From positions 186,001 to 250,000 of the forward strand of contig NZ_QLLT01000011.1 of NCBI RefSeq assembly GCF_003259315.1: DNA of 64,000 nt. Reading direction: 5' to 3'. The DNA comes from Kitasatospora sp. SolWspMP-SS2h. GTDB taxonomy: Bacteria > Actinomycetota > Actinomycetes > Streptomycetales > Streptomycetaceae. The notes below the pieces were generated by a model that was not told the origin of the DNA, made no database searches, and saw only the letters and a program-made list of their open reading frames with translations. The position numbers were made by a program, and so were the translations under genes. Positions 1 through 8,157 of the stretch are shown here, one piece after another; the stretch's first letter is position 1, and each line of letters starts with the position of its first letter.

Positions 1-811
1 CGCCGAGGTGCAGGTTGGTCATCGGGTGCCGGCTGGTGCGGACCACCACGTGGGTGGCCCGGCCGCCGACCACCAGCACCCGCAGGTCCGCCGCCCGGCC
101 GCCCTGCGCGGACTTCGGGACCCACCGCTCGACGTGCAGCCCCTCGGGGGCGAGCCGGTCGACCAGCTCGGCGACCTCCGCCGCGGAGCGGTAGCGGCGC
201 ACCGCGAGCGAGTTGTGCAGCCCGTCCGGGGCGAGCTCCACCGAGGTGGTCGCCTGGACCCGGCCGTGCGGGCCGAGCTCCAGGGCCACCACCCCGGAGG
301 CGGACGAGCCGTGCACCGGCTTGAGGAACACCCGGCGCATCCCGGCGTCCGCCAGCCGCTCCCGCAACTCCCGCCAGGAGCCCGGGAGTCCGCCCGGCAG
401 CGCGGGCGGCACCGGCACCCCGGCGGCGGCCAGCCGGGCGTGCGCGCGCCGCTTGTCGAACATCACGGCGATCTCCTCCGGGTCGCCCAGCAGCCGCACC
501 CCGGGCCGCTCGGCCAGGGCGCGCAGCGCCGCGGTGACGCCCGCGTACCAGGCGGGGCCGCCCTCGACCCGGGTCGGGGCGTAGCCCGCGCCGAGCACGG
601 GACCGCGCAGCAGCCGGTCGGCCTCCGGGTCCTCCCCGGGCGAGTCGATCCGGACCACCGCGCCGGGCGGCAGCCCGTACCGGCCGCGCAGCACGGCGGA
701 CCAGGGCAGCACGGCGGGCTCCGGCCGGCCGGCGGCGCGGGCCGCGGCGGCGAACAGGGTGGTCCGGCGGTGCCCGGGGGAGCCCAGGACGACCAGCTGG
801 TGCGAGGTCAC
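1..811 (-). CDS. STM4014 family ATP-grasp-like protein (C-terminus off the window)
   Basis: Read by translating the minus strand from a GTG at 811. About 270 codons are present and the C-terminus lies beyond position 1. The N-terminus (VTSHQLVVLGSPGHRRTTLF) is followed by an ATP-grasp-like core: MFDKRRAHARLAAAGVPVP (cap and hinge, near residue 130), VFLKPVHGSSASGVVAL (ATP-binding lysine and small-residue loop, near 170) and RVLVVGGRATHVVVRTSRHP. ATP-grasp enzymes make amide or ester bonds through acyl-phosphates; the substrate here is unknown. The gene starts 14 nt after the stop of the STM4015-type gene, so the two are probably co-transcribed. The RBS is weak (GGCGGGA), so coupled translation is possible. 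Family call from recognised sequence style and pairing; substrate not inferable. Confidence 0.8.
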   Translation of the reverse strand, partial: MTSHQLVVLGSPGHRRTTLFAAAARAAGRPEPAVLPWSAVLRGRYGLPPGAVVRIDSPGEDPEADRLLRGPVLGAGYAPTRVEGGPAWYAGVTAALRALAERPGVRLLGDPEEIAVMFDKRRAHARLAAAGVPVPPALPGGLPGSWRELRERLADAGMRRVFLKPVHGSSASGVVALELGPHGRVQATTSVELAPDGLHNSLAVRRYRSAAEVAELVDRLAPEGLHVERWVPKSAQGGRAADLRVLVVGGRATHVVVRTSRHPMTNLHLG

Positions 812-825
812 GTGCGCCGTCCCGC

Positions 826-1776
826 CTACTCGGAGATGGCGACGTAGCGCCAGTTGTCGCCCGGGTCCTCGGCGCCGGAGAGGTCGATCTCGACGCCGGG
901 CAGGGCGTCCCGCAGGCGCTGCTGCACGCCCTCGGTGAGGTAGTGGTGGTGCAGGTCCAGGGTCTTCAGGTGGGTGAGCGGCTGGCCCTCCAGCAGCGCC
1001 GCCGCGCCCTCGTCGGTGAACGCGCCCATGGACAGCGACAGGCCGGTCAGCCGGGGCACCACGGGGGCCCGGGCGACCAGCCCGGCGATCTGGTCCTGGA
1101 GCACCGAGTCCTGCAGGCCCAGGTACGTCAGCGCGGGCAGCTTGGTGCCGGACAGGAACGGGGCGAGGTCGTCCAGCGTCCAGTCGCCGCCGTAGTTGTC
1201 CACGCCGAGCCACAGCTCCAGCCGCTCCAGCGCCGGGAAGTCGCAGGCGCCGACCGCGCGGACGACGCTCGCGGGCAGGCCGCCGGACTCGAAGCGCAGC
1301 GCCTTCAGCGCCGCGTGCTCCACCGGCCGGAGGCCGAGCCGCTCGTTGTCCTCGTAGTCCTCGCTCGCGCCGCGCACCACGAGTTCCTCCAGGAGCGGGA
1401 ACGCCGCGAACACCGGGGTGATGTCGCACATCTGGATCCAGGAGATCTCGCACTCCTCGAAGGTGATGTCGCCCAGGAACAGGCCGCGCAGCGCGGGCAG
1501 CCGGTCGGCGGCGGCGAGGATCTGCGGCAGCGCCTTGGAGAGCGGCTCCGGCTCCTCCGGGAACCAGCGGCCGAGCACCAGCGCGGTGACCCGCTCCGGC
1601 TCGACGGTCTCCAGGAACTTCTGCCAGAGCTCGTCGAAGCCCTGCTCGTCGTCCCAGTCCAGGGCGATCCGCCAGGCGGTGGCGTCCGCCGCCGGTAGCT
1701 TCCCCTCCGCCGCGGCCGCCCGGAAGTCGGTCACCGGGAGGCCGTGGAACTCCTCGGCGTGCTCGTTGATGGTCAT
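826..1776 (-). CDS. STM4015 family leucine-rich-repeat protein
   Basis: 316 aa. Repeated LRR-type strands are visible: LPALRGLFLGDI, FPLLEELVVRG, HAALKALRFES, FPALERLELWLG, LPALTYLGLQD, VPRLTGLSLSMG and LTHLKTLDLHHHYL, spaced 24-35 residues apart across residues 90-300. The first 80 residues (FHGLPVTDFRAA, VTALVLGRWFPEEPEPL) form a cap. There is no signal peptide or membrane segment, so it is cytoplasmic. It is the upstream gene of the minus-strand pair with the ATP-grasp gene. In Salmonella and actinobacteria this family sits in a locus with radical SAM enzymes (STM4011/4012) and a hydrolase (STM4013), which would lie off the left edge. LRR proteins are usually binding scaffolds; the partner is unknown. 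ATG at 1776 follows GAGGAGC. Confidence 0.88.
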   Translation of the reverse strand: MTINEHAEEFHGLPVTDFRAAAAEGKLPAADATAWRIALDWDDEQGFDELWQKFLETVEPERVTALVLGRWFPEEPEPLSKALPQILAAADRLPALRGLFLGDITFEECEISWIQMCDITPVFAAFPLLEELVVRGASEDYEDNERLGLRPVEHAALKALRFESGGLPASVVRAVGACDFPALERLELWLGVDNYGGDWTLDDLAPFLSGTKLPALTYLGLQDSVLQDQIAGLVARAPVVPRLTGLSLSMGAFTDEGAAALLEGQPLTHLKTLDLHHHYLTEGVQQRLRDALPGVEIDLSGAEDPGDNWRYVAISE

Positions 1777-1991
1777 GCGCTGCTCCTCGTCGCTGGTCGC
1801 TGCTCGTCGTCCGTGGGCTCGGCCGCCGTGCCGGTGGTGCTCGTGCGCGTGATGGCCGAGACCTGTCTACCAGCCGCCCGTGACGTTCACCCGCACGAAG
1901 GACCCGGCGGGAGCGGGGTTGTCGGTGGCGCGGCCTAGTTTTCCGGACGTGGCGTTCGGCAGCGGGCCGGACCCGACTACCGGGAGGCCCC

Positions 1992-2318
1992 GTGTACCGC
2001 CAGGGAGACGTACTGATCGTGCCGGTCGCGCAGGGCGCCGTGCCGGCCGCCGTCGCGCACATGGCCCGGCAGCCGAGGGACGCCCGCGGGCGGCTGGTGC
2101 TGGCCCTCGGCGAGGTCACCGGGCACGCCCACGCGGTGGTCGGCCCGGGCGAACTCGTCCGCGAGGGCGGCCCGTTCGGCTTCTCCTGGCTGCACCTGCC
2201 GGAGGGCGGCCGGGTGGTCCACGAGGAGCACGCCGCGATCGCCCTGCCCGGCGGCTGGTTCCGGGTGGTCCGCCAGCGCGAGTACACGCCGAACGCGGTC
2301 CGGGTGGTCGCCGACTGA
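1992..2318 (+). CDS. Small conserved protein with GHAH and HEEH motifs
   Basis: 108 aa, GTG start 6 nt after GGGAGG. The pattern is that of a small protein also seen in phage and plasmid genomes: N-terminal YRQGDVLIVPV, a central GEVTGHAHAV, then HEEHAAIALPGGWFRVVRQREYTP. The paired GHAH and HEEH histidines on predicted beta strands suggest a small metal-binding barrel (inference). It is divergent from the STM4015-type gene and 94 nt upstream of the DUF6745 gene on the same strand, so a two-gene unit is likely. Function unknown. Confidence 0.75.
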   Translation: MYRQGDVLIVPVAQGAVPAAVAHMARQPRDARGRLVLALGEVTGHAHAVVGPGELVREGGPFGFSWLHLPEGGRVVHEEHAAIALPGGWFRVVRQREYTPNAVRVVAD

Positions 2319-2412
2319 CCCCCCGGGGCCCCCGCCCGCGCGCACCCGCCGCCGCACCTGCCCCACCACCGCACCCGACCCGCCACCCGCACCGCACGAG
2401 GACAGGAAACCG

Positions 2413-3522
2413 ATGAGCAGCCAGCTGACGGGCCGACCGGCCGACCTCTCGGTGGCCCACTGGCGGGCCGTCGCCGCCGCGACCGGCCCCGCCGACCGGG
2501 CCACCGTCGAGCAGGCCGTCCGGGACGCCTACCGGGCCGCCGGCCTCGCCGAGCCCGCCGAGTTCCGCTGGTGCCCCTCGCCGCGCGCCGCCGTCACCGA
2601 ACTCCTGGCGCGCCGCGAGGAGTTCGGGGCGAGCGTGCGCGAGCAGGTGCGCACCGCCGCCTGGGAGCGGGCCCGCACCGCCACCCTCGCCGCGCTCGGC
2701 CCCGGCGGCTGGGGCGAGCTGTGGGCCACCACCGGCGCCGAACTCGCCGCCACCACCGCGCTGCCCGCCGAACGCGTCCGGGCCGCGCTGCTCGACCACT
2801 TCGCCCCCGAGCCCGAGCCGATCGACGACTGGACCGAGGCCCGCAAGCCCGAGAACCGGGCGGCCCGGCTGGCCGCCGCCGAACAGCGCGGCCGGGTCCG
2901 GCTGCTCCTGCTGGACGCGGTGGCCGGCCAGCACGACGCCGCCTGGCTCGCCGCCTTCGACACCGCCGGCACCGGGGACCCGGCGCTGGCCGCGCTGGCC
3001 GGCATCGCCCGCCAGACCGGCTGGTGGTGGCCGTACGAGCGCACCGTGCTGCTCAGCGAGCGCCCCGTCGCCCTGCACCGCGACGAGGCCGGCCGGCTCG
3101 ACCGCGCCGACGGCCCCGCCCTCGCCTACGCCGACGGCTTCGCGCTGCACGCCTGGCGCGGCATGCCCGTCCCCGCCGACTTCCTCGACCGGCTGGCCGG
3201 CCTCACCCCCGAGCGCGTCCGCGCCGAGGACAACGCCGAGCTGCGCCGCGTCATGCTGGAGCACTTCGGCTACGACCGCTACCTGGCCGAGTCCGGCGCC
3301 GAACCGCTGCACCGGGACGAGACCGGCACCCTGTGGCGGATCCAGCTCCCGAACGACGAGCCGGTGGTGATGGTCGAGGTGCTCAACTCCACCCCCGAGC
3401 CGGACGGCACCCACCGCACCTACTACCTGCGCGTCCCGCCCGCCACCCGCACCGCGCGGGCCGGCGTCGCCTGGACGTTCGGCGTCGAGGAGGCCGAGTA
3501 CCGCCCGCAGCGCGAGACCTGA
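2413..3522 (+). CDS. DUF6745 domain-containing protein
   Basis: 369 aa, ATG preceded by GAGGACAGGAAAC. The N-terminal half (1-170) is alpha-helical and alanine-rich. The C-terminal half carries the signature seen in DUF6745 proteins: RPVALHRDEAGRLDRADGPA, YADGFALHAWRGMPVP and LRRVMLEHFGYDRYL, with a second LHRDETGTLWRI near residue 300. The LHRDExGRL...DGPA phrase, here repeated in shortened form, is typical of repeat proteins encoded beside LRR genes in streptomycetes. It sits beside an LRR gene (STM4015 type) and downstream of a small phage-like protein. No catalytic residues are recognisable. The stop codon lies inside a 17-bp tandem duplication. Confidence 0.8.
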   Translation: MSSQLTGRPADLSVAHWRAVAAATGPADRATVEQAVRDAYRAAGLAEPAEFRWCPSPRAAVTELLARREEFGASVREQVRTAAWERARTATLAALGPGGWGELWATTGAELAATTALPAERVRAALLDHFAPEPEPIDDWTEARKPENRAARLAAAEQRGRVRLLLLDAVAGQHDAAWLAAFDTAGTGDPALAALAGIARQTGWWWPYERTVLLSERPVALHRDEAGRLDRADGPALAYADGFALHAWRGMPVPADFLDRLAGLTPERVRAEDNAELRRVMLEHFGYDRYLAESGAEPLHRDETGTLWRIQLPNDEPVVMVEVLNSTPEPDGTHRTYYLRVPPATRTARAGVAWTFGVEEAEYRPQRET

Positions 3523-3549
3523 CCGGCTGCGGGACCTGACCGGCCACGG
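3516..3549 (+). repeat. 17-bp tandem duplication spanning a stop codon
   Basis: Two copies of GACCTGACCGGCNNCGG (3516-3532 and 3533-3549, 15 of 17 identical). The first copy contains the TGA of the DUF6745 gene. One of several duplications at gene ends in this window. Confidence 0.8.
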
Positions 3550-3675
3550 GGCCGCCGGGCGCCGTCACGGCTGTGGGCGGGCCGCCGCCGGGGCCGTCGG
3601 CGGGCCGCTGTCAAGGGTGCGGGCCGCCGAGCCGGTCCCCGTCCGGGCCCTCCGATCGGGAGGAATTCGCCGAAC

Positions 3676-3714
3676 CGGAACCACTGTTCCGCAGGTGAGC
3701 GCCGCTGGTATACC
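3676..3714 (+). promoter_or_regulatory. Candidate promoter and operator of the FAH-family gene
   Basis: A perfect inverted repeat CGGAAC-CACT-GTTCCG (3676-3691) overlaps the expected -35 position of a -10-like TATACC (3709-3714). The FAH gene starts at 3773. The arrangement suggests repression by an unidentified dimeric regulator. Confidence 0.45.
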
Positions 3715-3772
3715 TCGATGTCCCGGGGCGGGGGACCACCCGCCCCCGAGACGAATCAGGTGGTGACAGGCA

Positions 3773-4612
3773 GTGAAGCTCCTCCGTGTGGGCCCTGCGG
3801 GCGCGGAACGACCGGTCGTCCTCGCCCCCGACGGCACCGCCCGCGACCTCCGCCCCCTCACCCCCGACCTCGACGGCGCGTTCCTCGCCCGGTTCGACCC
3901 GGCGGCGCTCGACCCCGCCGACCTCCCCGTCACCGACCTCACCGGCGAACGGACCGGCCCGCCGGTCGCCCGCCCCGGCAAGATCGTCGGCATCGGCCTC
4001 AACTACCGCGACCACGCGGCCGAGGCCGGCGCCGCGGTACCGGCCGAGCCGGTGGTCTTCCTCAAGCCCGCCAACACCCTGGTCGGCCCGCACGACCAGG
4101 TGCTCGTCCCGCGCGGCAGCCGGAAGACCGACTACGAGGTCGAACTCGCCGTCGTCATCGGCCGCACCGGCCGCTACCTCGACTCCGCGGCGGACGCCGC
4201 CGCGATCATCGCCGGCTACGCCGCCGCCAACGACGTCACCGAGCGCGCCTTCCAGCTCGACCGCGGCGGCCAGTGGGACAAGGGCAAGTCCGCCGAGACC
4301 TTCACCCCGCTGGGCCCTTGGCTGGTCACCCCCGACGAACTCGGCGACCCCCAGGCGCTCGGCCTGCGGCTCTGGGTCAACGGCGAGCTCCGCCAGGACG
4401 GCAGCACCGCCGACATGATCTTCCCGGTCCACGAGACGGTCCGCTACCTCACCCACTTCATGCGCCTCGACCCCGGCGACGTCGTCCTCACCGGCACCCC
4501 CGCCGGCGTCGCCCTCGGCCGCCCCGGCACCCCCTTCCTGCGCCCCGGCGACCGGCTCGCCCTCGAAGTCACCGGCCTGGGCCGCCAGGAGACCACCCTG
4601 GGCCGGGCGTAG
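3773..4612 (+). CDS. Fumarylacetoacetate hydrolase family protein
   Basis: 279 aa, GTG start. N-terminal DUF2437-like region (1-60), then the FAH fold: GKIVGIGLNYRDHAAE (73-88), VFLKPANTLVGPHDQVLVP, DYEVELAVVIGRTGR with the acidic metal ligands E and E, AGYAAANDVTERAFQ, KSAETFTPLGPW and VVLTGTPAGVALG. These match the divalent-metal hydrolases/isomerases/decarboxylases that act on acylpyruvates and 2-keto acids, such as homoprotocatechuate-type isomerases and acylpyruvases. The exact substrate cannot be told. It is transcribed alone; the convergent TetR gene ends 28 nt downstream. Confidence 0.9.
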   Translation: MKLLRVGPAGAERPVVLAPDGTARDLRPLTPDLDGAFLARFDPAALDPADLPVTDLTGERTGPPVARPGKIVGIGLNYRDHAAEAGAAVPAEPVVFLKPANTLVGPHDQVLVPRGSRKTDYEVELAVVIGRTGRYLDSAADAAAIIAGYAAANDVTERAFQLDRGGQWDKGKSAETFTPLGPWLVTPDELGDPQALGLRLWVNGELRQDGSTADMIFPVHETVRYLTHFMRLDPGDVVLTGTPAGVALGRPGTPFLRPGDRLALEVTGLGRQETTLGRA

Positions 4613-4639
4613 GGGCCCCACCGGGGCCCCGGCGCCCCC

Positions 4640-5398
4640 CTACAGCCCCAGGTCGCGCAGGCGCGCGATCAGCACGCCCGCCGGGCTGTCCGCCGTCTCC
4701 AGCTCCAGCCAGCCGTGCAGCACCTCCGCGGTCTGGTCGTCCCGGATCGCGGTGGCCGCGGCCATCACCACGAACTGGTCGACCAGCCAGGCGCAGAGCG
4801 AGTCGACCGGGATCTGCCGGCCCTCGTCCAGCCGGCTGATCGCGGAGGCCTCGACCACCGAGATCCAGGAGCGCACCAGCAGGGTGAGCCGGGGCCCGGC
4901 CTCCCGGACGCCCAGGTGGCGCAGGGTGCGCCGCAGCGCCGCGCGGCGGACGTCGTCGACGATCGCCGAGGTGCGCGCGGTCTCCACGACCGAGCCGCCG
5001 CGCAGCAGCGCGCCGTAGCCGGCGGCGTGCTGGTCGACGAAGTCGAAGTAGCGGTGCAGGACGGCGCCGAGCTGCCGGGTGGGGGTGCCGTCGGCGGTCT
5101 CGACCGTGAAGCGGGTGGTGAGTTCGGCGGCGGCGCTGCGCAGCGCCGCCTCGTACAGCTGCTGCTTGCCGCCGGCGAAGTACCGGTAGACGAGCGGCCG
5201 GGAGGCGCCCGCGGCCTCGGCGACGTCGTCGAGGGAGACCTCCTCAGGCGGGCGGGCGGCGAAGAGTTCGAGGGCGACGGCGATGAGCTGGTCGCGCCGC
5301 TGCTGGACGGGCAGTCGCCGGTAGGCGGCGCGGCGGGGCCGCTCCGCGGCGGGGGAGTCGTCGACGGGCTCCTCGACGGGGGAGGGGGTCGCTGCCAT
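4640..5398 (-). CDS. TetR/AcrR family transcriptional regulator
   Basis: 252 aa. N-terminal TetR helix-turn-helix at about residues 30-80: RRDQLIAVALELFA, VSLDDVAEAAGASRPLVYRY and FAGGKQQLYEAAL. The C-terminal ligand domain is not assignable to a known effector class. The gene is divergent from the rhomboid-like gene and convergent with the FAH gene. On the minus strand a TACCCT hexamer (5406-5411) lies 7 nt before the ATG with no RBS, so the mRNA is probably leaderless. Confidence 0.92.
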   Translation of the reverse strand: MAATPSPVEEPVDDSPAAERPRRAAYRRLPVQQRRDQLIAVALELFAARPPEEVSLDDVAEAAGASRPLVYRYFAGGKQQLYEAALRSAAAELTTRFTVETADGTPTRQLGAVLHRYFDFVDQHAAGYGALLRGGSVVETARTSAIVDDVRRAALRRTLRHLGVREAGPRLTLLVRSWISVVEASAISRLDEGRQIPVDSLCAWLVDQFVVMAAATAIRDDQTAEVLHGWLELETADSPAGVLIARLRDLGL

Positions 5399-5505
5399 GC
5401 GTGCCAGGGTAGACCTCGGGCGGGTCGGCGGACCCCCTCCGCACGGCCGCGACCGGCCGGTTCCCGCCGGGCGCGGCGCGGGGCGCGGCCGCAGACTGTG
5501 ACCAG

Positions 5506-6186
5506 GTGTCGGTGGAGCGCGGCGAGGAGCGGCCGGTGCGGTGGGTGCGGGCGGCGGGTCGGTGGGTCGGGAAGTCCCCGGGGACGTACGTGTGGCTGCT
5601 GCTGCTCGCGTTCACCAGTTTCGTGGTGGCCCGGATGGACCCGGCGACGCTGGACTACTTCCTGCAGAAACGCTCCACCAACCTGCACCAGCTCTCCTCG
5701 CACCCGGTGCACGCCCTGCTGGCCAGCCTGATCTGGACCGAGCAGGCGAACTTCCTGTTCTACTTCGTGGTCTTCCACGTCTTCCACGTGCCGGCCGAGC
5801 GCTGGCTCGGCACCCGCCGCTGGCTGACCGTCGCGCTGACCGCGCACGTGCTGGCGACCTTCGTCAGCGAGGGCGCGGTGGCCTGGGGCGTGCGCCACCA
5901 CGTGCTGCCGGCGAACATGTCGACCACGGTGGACGTCGGCGTGTCGTACGCGCTGGCCGGCGTGGAGGGCGTGCTGACGTACGCGCTGGCCGGGGCGTGG
6001 CGCTGGGTGTACGGGTGCGGGCTGGTCGCCTTCTACCTGGTGCCGCTGCTGGTCTCGCACACGTTCACCGACCTGGGGCACTTCTGCTCGGTGCTGATCG
6101 GCCTCGCCTTCCGCCCGATCACCCGGGGCCGGCCGACCTGGGACCCGCGGCGCGGCGTCCGGCGCCCGGACCCCGTCCGGGGGTGA
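5506..6186 (+). CDS. Rhomboid-like integral membrane protein
   Basis: 226 aa, GTG start. About six hydrophobic segments. A serine sits in GVSYAL (S147), where rhomboids have GxSG, and a histidine in TDLGHFCSVLIGL (H192) lies in the last membrane helix, matching the Ser-His dyad layout. The loop between is short. The GxSx motif is not canonical, so it may be an active intramembrane protease or a non-proteolytic pseudo-enzyme. Start region reads CCAGGTGTCG with a poor RBS. Confidence 0.7.
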   Translation: MSVERGEERPVRWVRAAGRWVGKSPGTYVWLLLLAFTSFVVARMDPATLDYFLQKRSTNLHQLSSHPVHALLASLIWTEQANFLFYFVVFHVFHVPAERWLGTRRWLTVALTAHVLATFVSEGAVAWGVRHHVLPANMSTTVDVGVSYALAGVEGVLTYALAGAWRWVYGCGLVAFYLVPLLVSHTFTDLGHFCSVLIGLAFRPITRGRPTWDPRRGVRRPDPVRG

Positions 6187-6242
6187 CGACGCCGATACCT
6201 GACAGGGGTTGAATTCGCCTGCGGCTACGACAGGATGGCCGG

Positions 6243-7955
6243 ATGGCTCATGAACTGAACACCCCTCACCCGAGTGGCCCCACCCCGCGCCGACTCGCCG
6301 ACTCCTACGTCCACGCGCTCGCCGAGGCCGACCCGCTGACCGCGGTGTACCTCGGCCTCAACCCGGAGGACGACCGGCTGACCGACCTGTCCTCCGAGGG
6401 CATCGAGGCGACCGCCGAACTCGCCCGCCGCACCCTGGCCGCCCTGGACGCGCTGGAGGCGTCCGGCCCGGTCGAGGACGAGGCCGAACGCCGCTGCGCC
6501 CGGCTGCTGCGCGAGCGACTGACCGCCGAACTGGCCGTCCACGACGCGGGGGAGGGCTACCGCAGCGTCCGCAACCTGGGCTCGCCGGTGCACAACACCC
6601 GCGAGGTCTTCACCCTGCTGCCCACCGACACCGACGAGGACTGGCAGCGGCTGGGCCGCCGGCTGGCCCGCTTCCCGCTGGCGATGGCCCAGTACCGGCA
6701 GAGCCTGGAGGAGGGCGTCCGGCGCGGCCTGCTGTCGGCGCCGCGCCAGGTCGAGACGCTGGTCGGCCAGCTCGGCGAGTGGATCGGGGGCGAGCTGCCC
6801 GGCGGCTGGTTCGGCGAACTGGTCTCCACCGCCCCCGCCCACCTGCGCGAGCCGCTGACCGCCACCGCCGTCGAGGCCACCGCCTCGCTCGCCGGCCTGC
6901 GCGACTGGATGCGCGACGTGTACGGCCCGGCCGCCCAGGGCACCCCCGACGCGGTCGGCCGGGAGCGCTACACCCGCTGGGTGCGGTACTGGACGGGCGC
7001 CGAGCTCGACCTGGACGAGGCGTACCGCTGGGCCTGGGAGCAGTTCCACGACCTGGACGCCCAGATGCGGGTCGAGGCGGAGAAGGTCCGCCCCGGGCAG
7101 ACCCCGATGCGGGCCATGAAGTGGCTGGAGACCGAGGGCCCGGCGATCCGCGGCGAGCAGCAGGTGCAGGAGTACCTCCAGGACCTGATGGACCGGGCGA
7201 TCGAGGACCTCCAGGGCGTGCACTTCGACCTGGCCGAGCCGCTGCTGAAGGTGGAGGCGCGGATCGCCCCGTCCGGCAGCGCCGCCGCCCCGTACTACAC
7301 CCAGCCCTCGCTGGACTTCTCCCGCCCCGGCCGGACCTGGCTGCCCACCCTGGGCCGGGAGGCGTTCCCGGAGTGGGACCTGATCTCCACCTGGTACCAC
7401 GAGGGCGTCCCGGGCCACCACCTGCAGCTCGCGCAGTGGACGTACGTCGCGGACCGGCTCTCCACCTACCAGGTCACCCTGGGCGGGGTCAGCGCCAACA
7501 TGGAGGGCTGGGCGCTGTACGCCGAGCGCCTGATGGACGAGCTCGGCTACCTGACCGACCCGGGCCACCGCCTGGGCTACCTGAACGCCCAGATGATGCG
7601 GGCGCTGCGGGTGATCGTCGACATCGGCATGCACGCCGAGCTGGACTTCCCCGCCGACTCGCCGTTCGCCCCGGGCGAGCCGATGCGGCCCGAGCGGGCC
7701 CGGGAGTTCTTCGGCGCGTACTGCGGCCTGTCCGCGGACTTCCTGGACAGCGAGCTGGTGCGCTACCTCGGCCTGCCCGGCCAGGCGATCGGCTACAAGC
7801 TCGGCGAGCGGGCCTGGCTGCGCGGCCGGGCCGCGGCCCGGGCGGCCGCCGAGGCGCGCGGCGCGGAGTTCGACCTCAAGGGCTGGCACATGGCGGCGCT
7901 GTCCCAGGGCTCGCTGGGCCTGGACGACCTGGTCACCGAGCTGGGCGCGCTGTAG
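6243..7955 (+). CDS. DUF885 family zinc metallopeptidase
   Basis: 570 aa, full family length. The gluzincin-like zinc motif HEGVPGHH lies at residues 386-393 (WYHEGVPGHHLQLA), followed by NMEGWALYAERLMDELGY, which holds the downstream glutamate, and RALRVIVDIGMHAELDF. No signal peptide, so a cytoplasmic peptidase of oligopeptides is likely; DUF885 members belong near the thermolysin/M3 groups. It is transcribed alone and followed 200 nt later by the MFS exporter gene. Confidence 0.9.
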   Translation: MAHELNTPHPSGPTPRRLADSYVHALAEADPLTAVYLGLNPEDDRLTDLSSEGIEATAELARRTLAALDALEASGPVEDEAERRCARLLRERLTAELAVHDAGEGYRSVRNLGSPVHNTREVFTLLPTDTDEDWQRLGRRLARFPLAMAQYRQSLEEGVRRGLLSAPRQVETLVGQLGEWIGGELPGGWFGELVSTAPAHLREPLTATAVEATASLAGLRDWMRDVYGPAAQGTPDAVGRERYTRWVRYWTGAELDLDEAYRWAWEQFHDLDAQMRVEAEKVRPGQTPMRAMKWLETEGPAIRGEQQVQEYLQDLMDRAIEDLQGVHFDLAEPLLKVEARIAPSGSAAAPYYTQPSLDFSRPGRTWLPTLGREAFPEWDLISTWYHEGVPGHHLQLAQWTYVADRLSTYQVTLGGVSANMEGWALYAERLMDELGYLTDPGHRLGYLNAQMMRALRVIVDIGMHAELDFPADSPFAPGEPMRPERAREFFGAYCGLSADFLDSELVRYLGLPGQAIGYKLGERAWLRGRAAARAAAEARGAEFDLKGWHMAALSQGSLGLDDLVTELGAL

Positions 7956-8157
7956 CGCCGACGCGCCGACGCACGGACGGGAGCCGTGTCCCGGGTGGCC
8001 GATGCGGCCGGGCACCCGGGACGCCGTCCCCTCCCAGGCCGTCCCAAATCTTGACAAGCACGACAATTCGCCTTGCCGCCGTCCCGTCGCGGGGTTTCCC
8101 TGGGAAGAGCGCCGTACGCGCCCAGCCCCACTCCCGATCGGCGGAAGGCGGCCCACG

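Noticed and set aside
8051..8080. TTGACA and paired GACAA upstream of the MFS gene as a full promoter
   Set aside because: No -10 hexamer at 16-19 nt spacing; may only be a chance A+T-rich patch.
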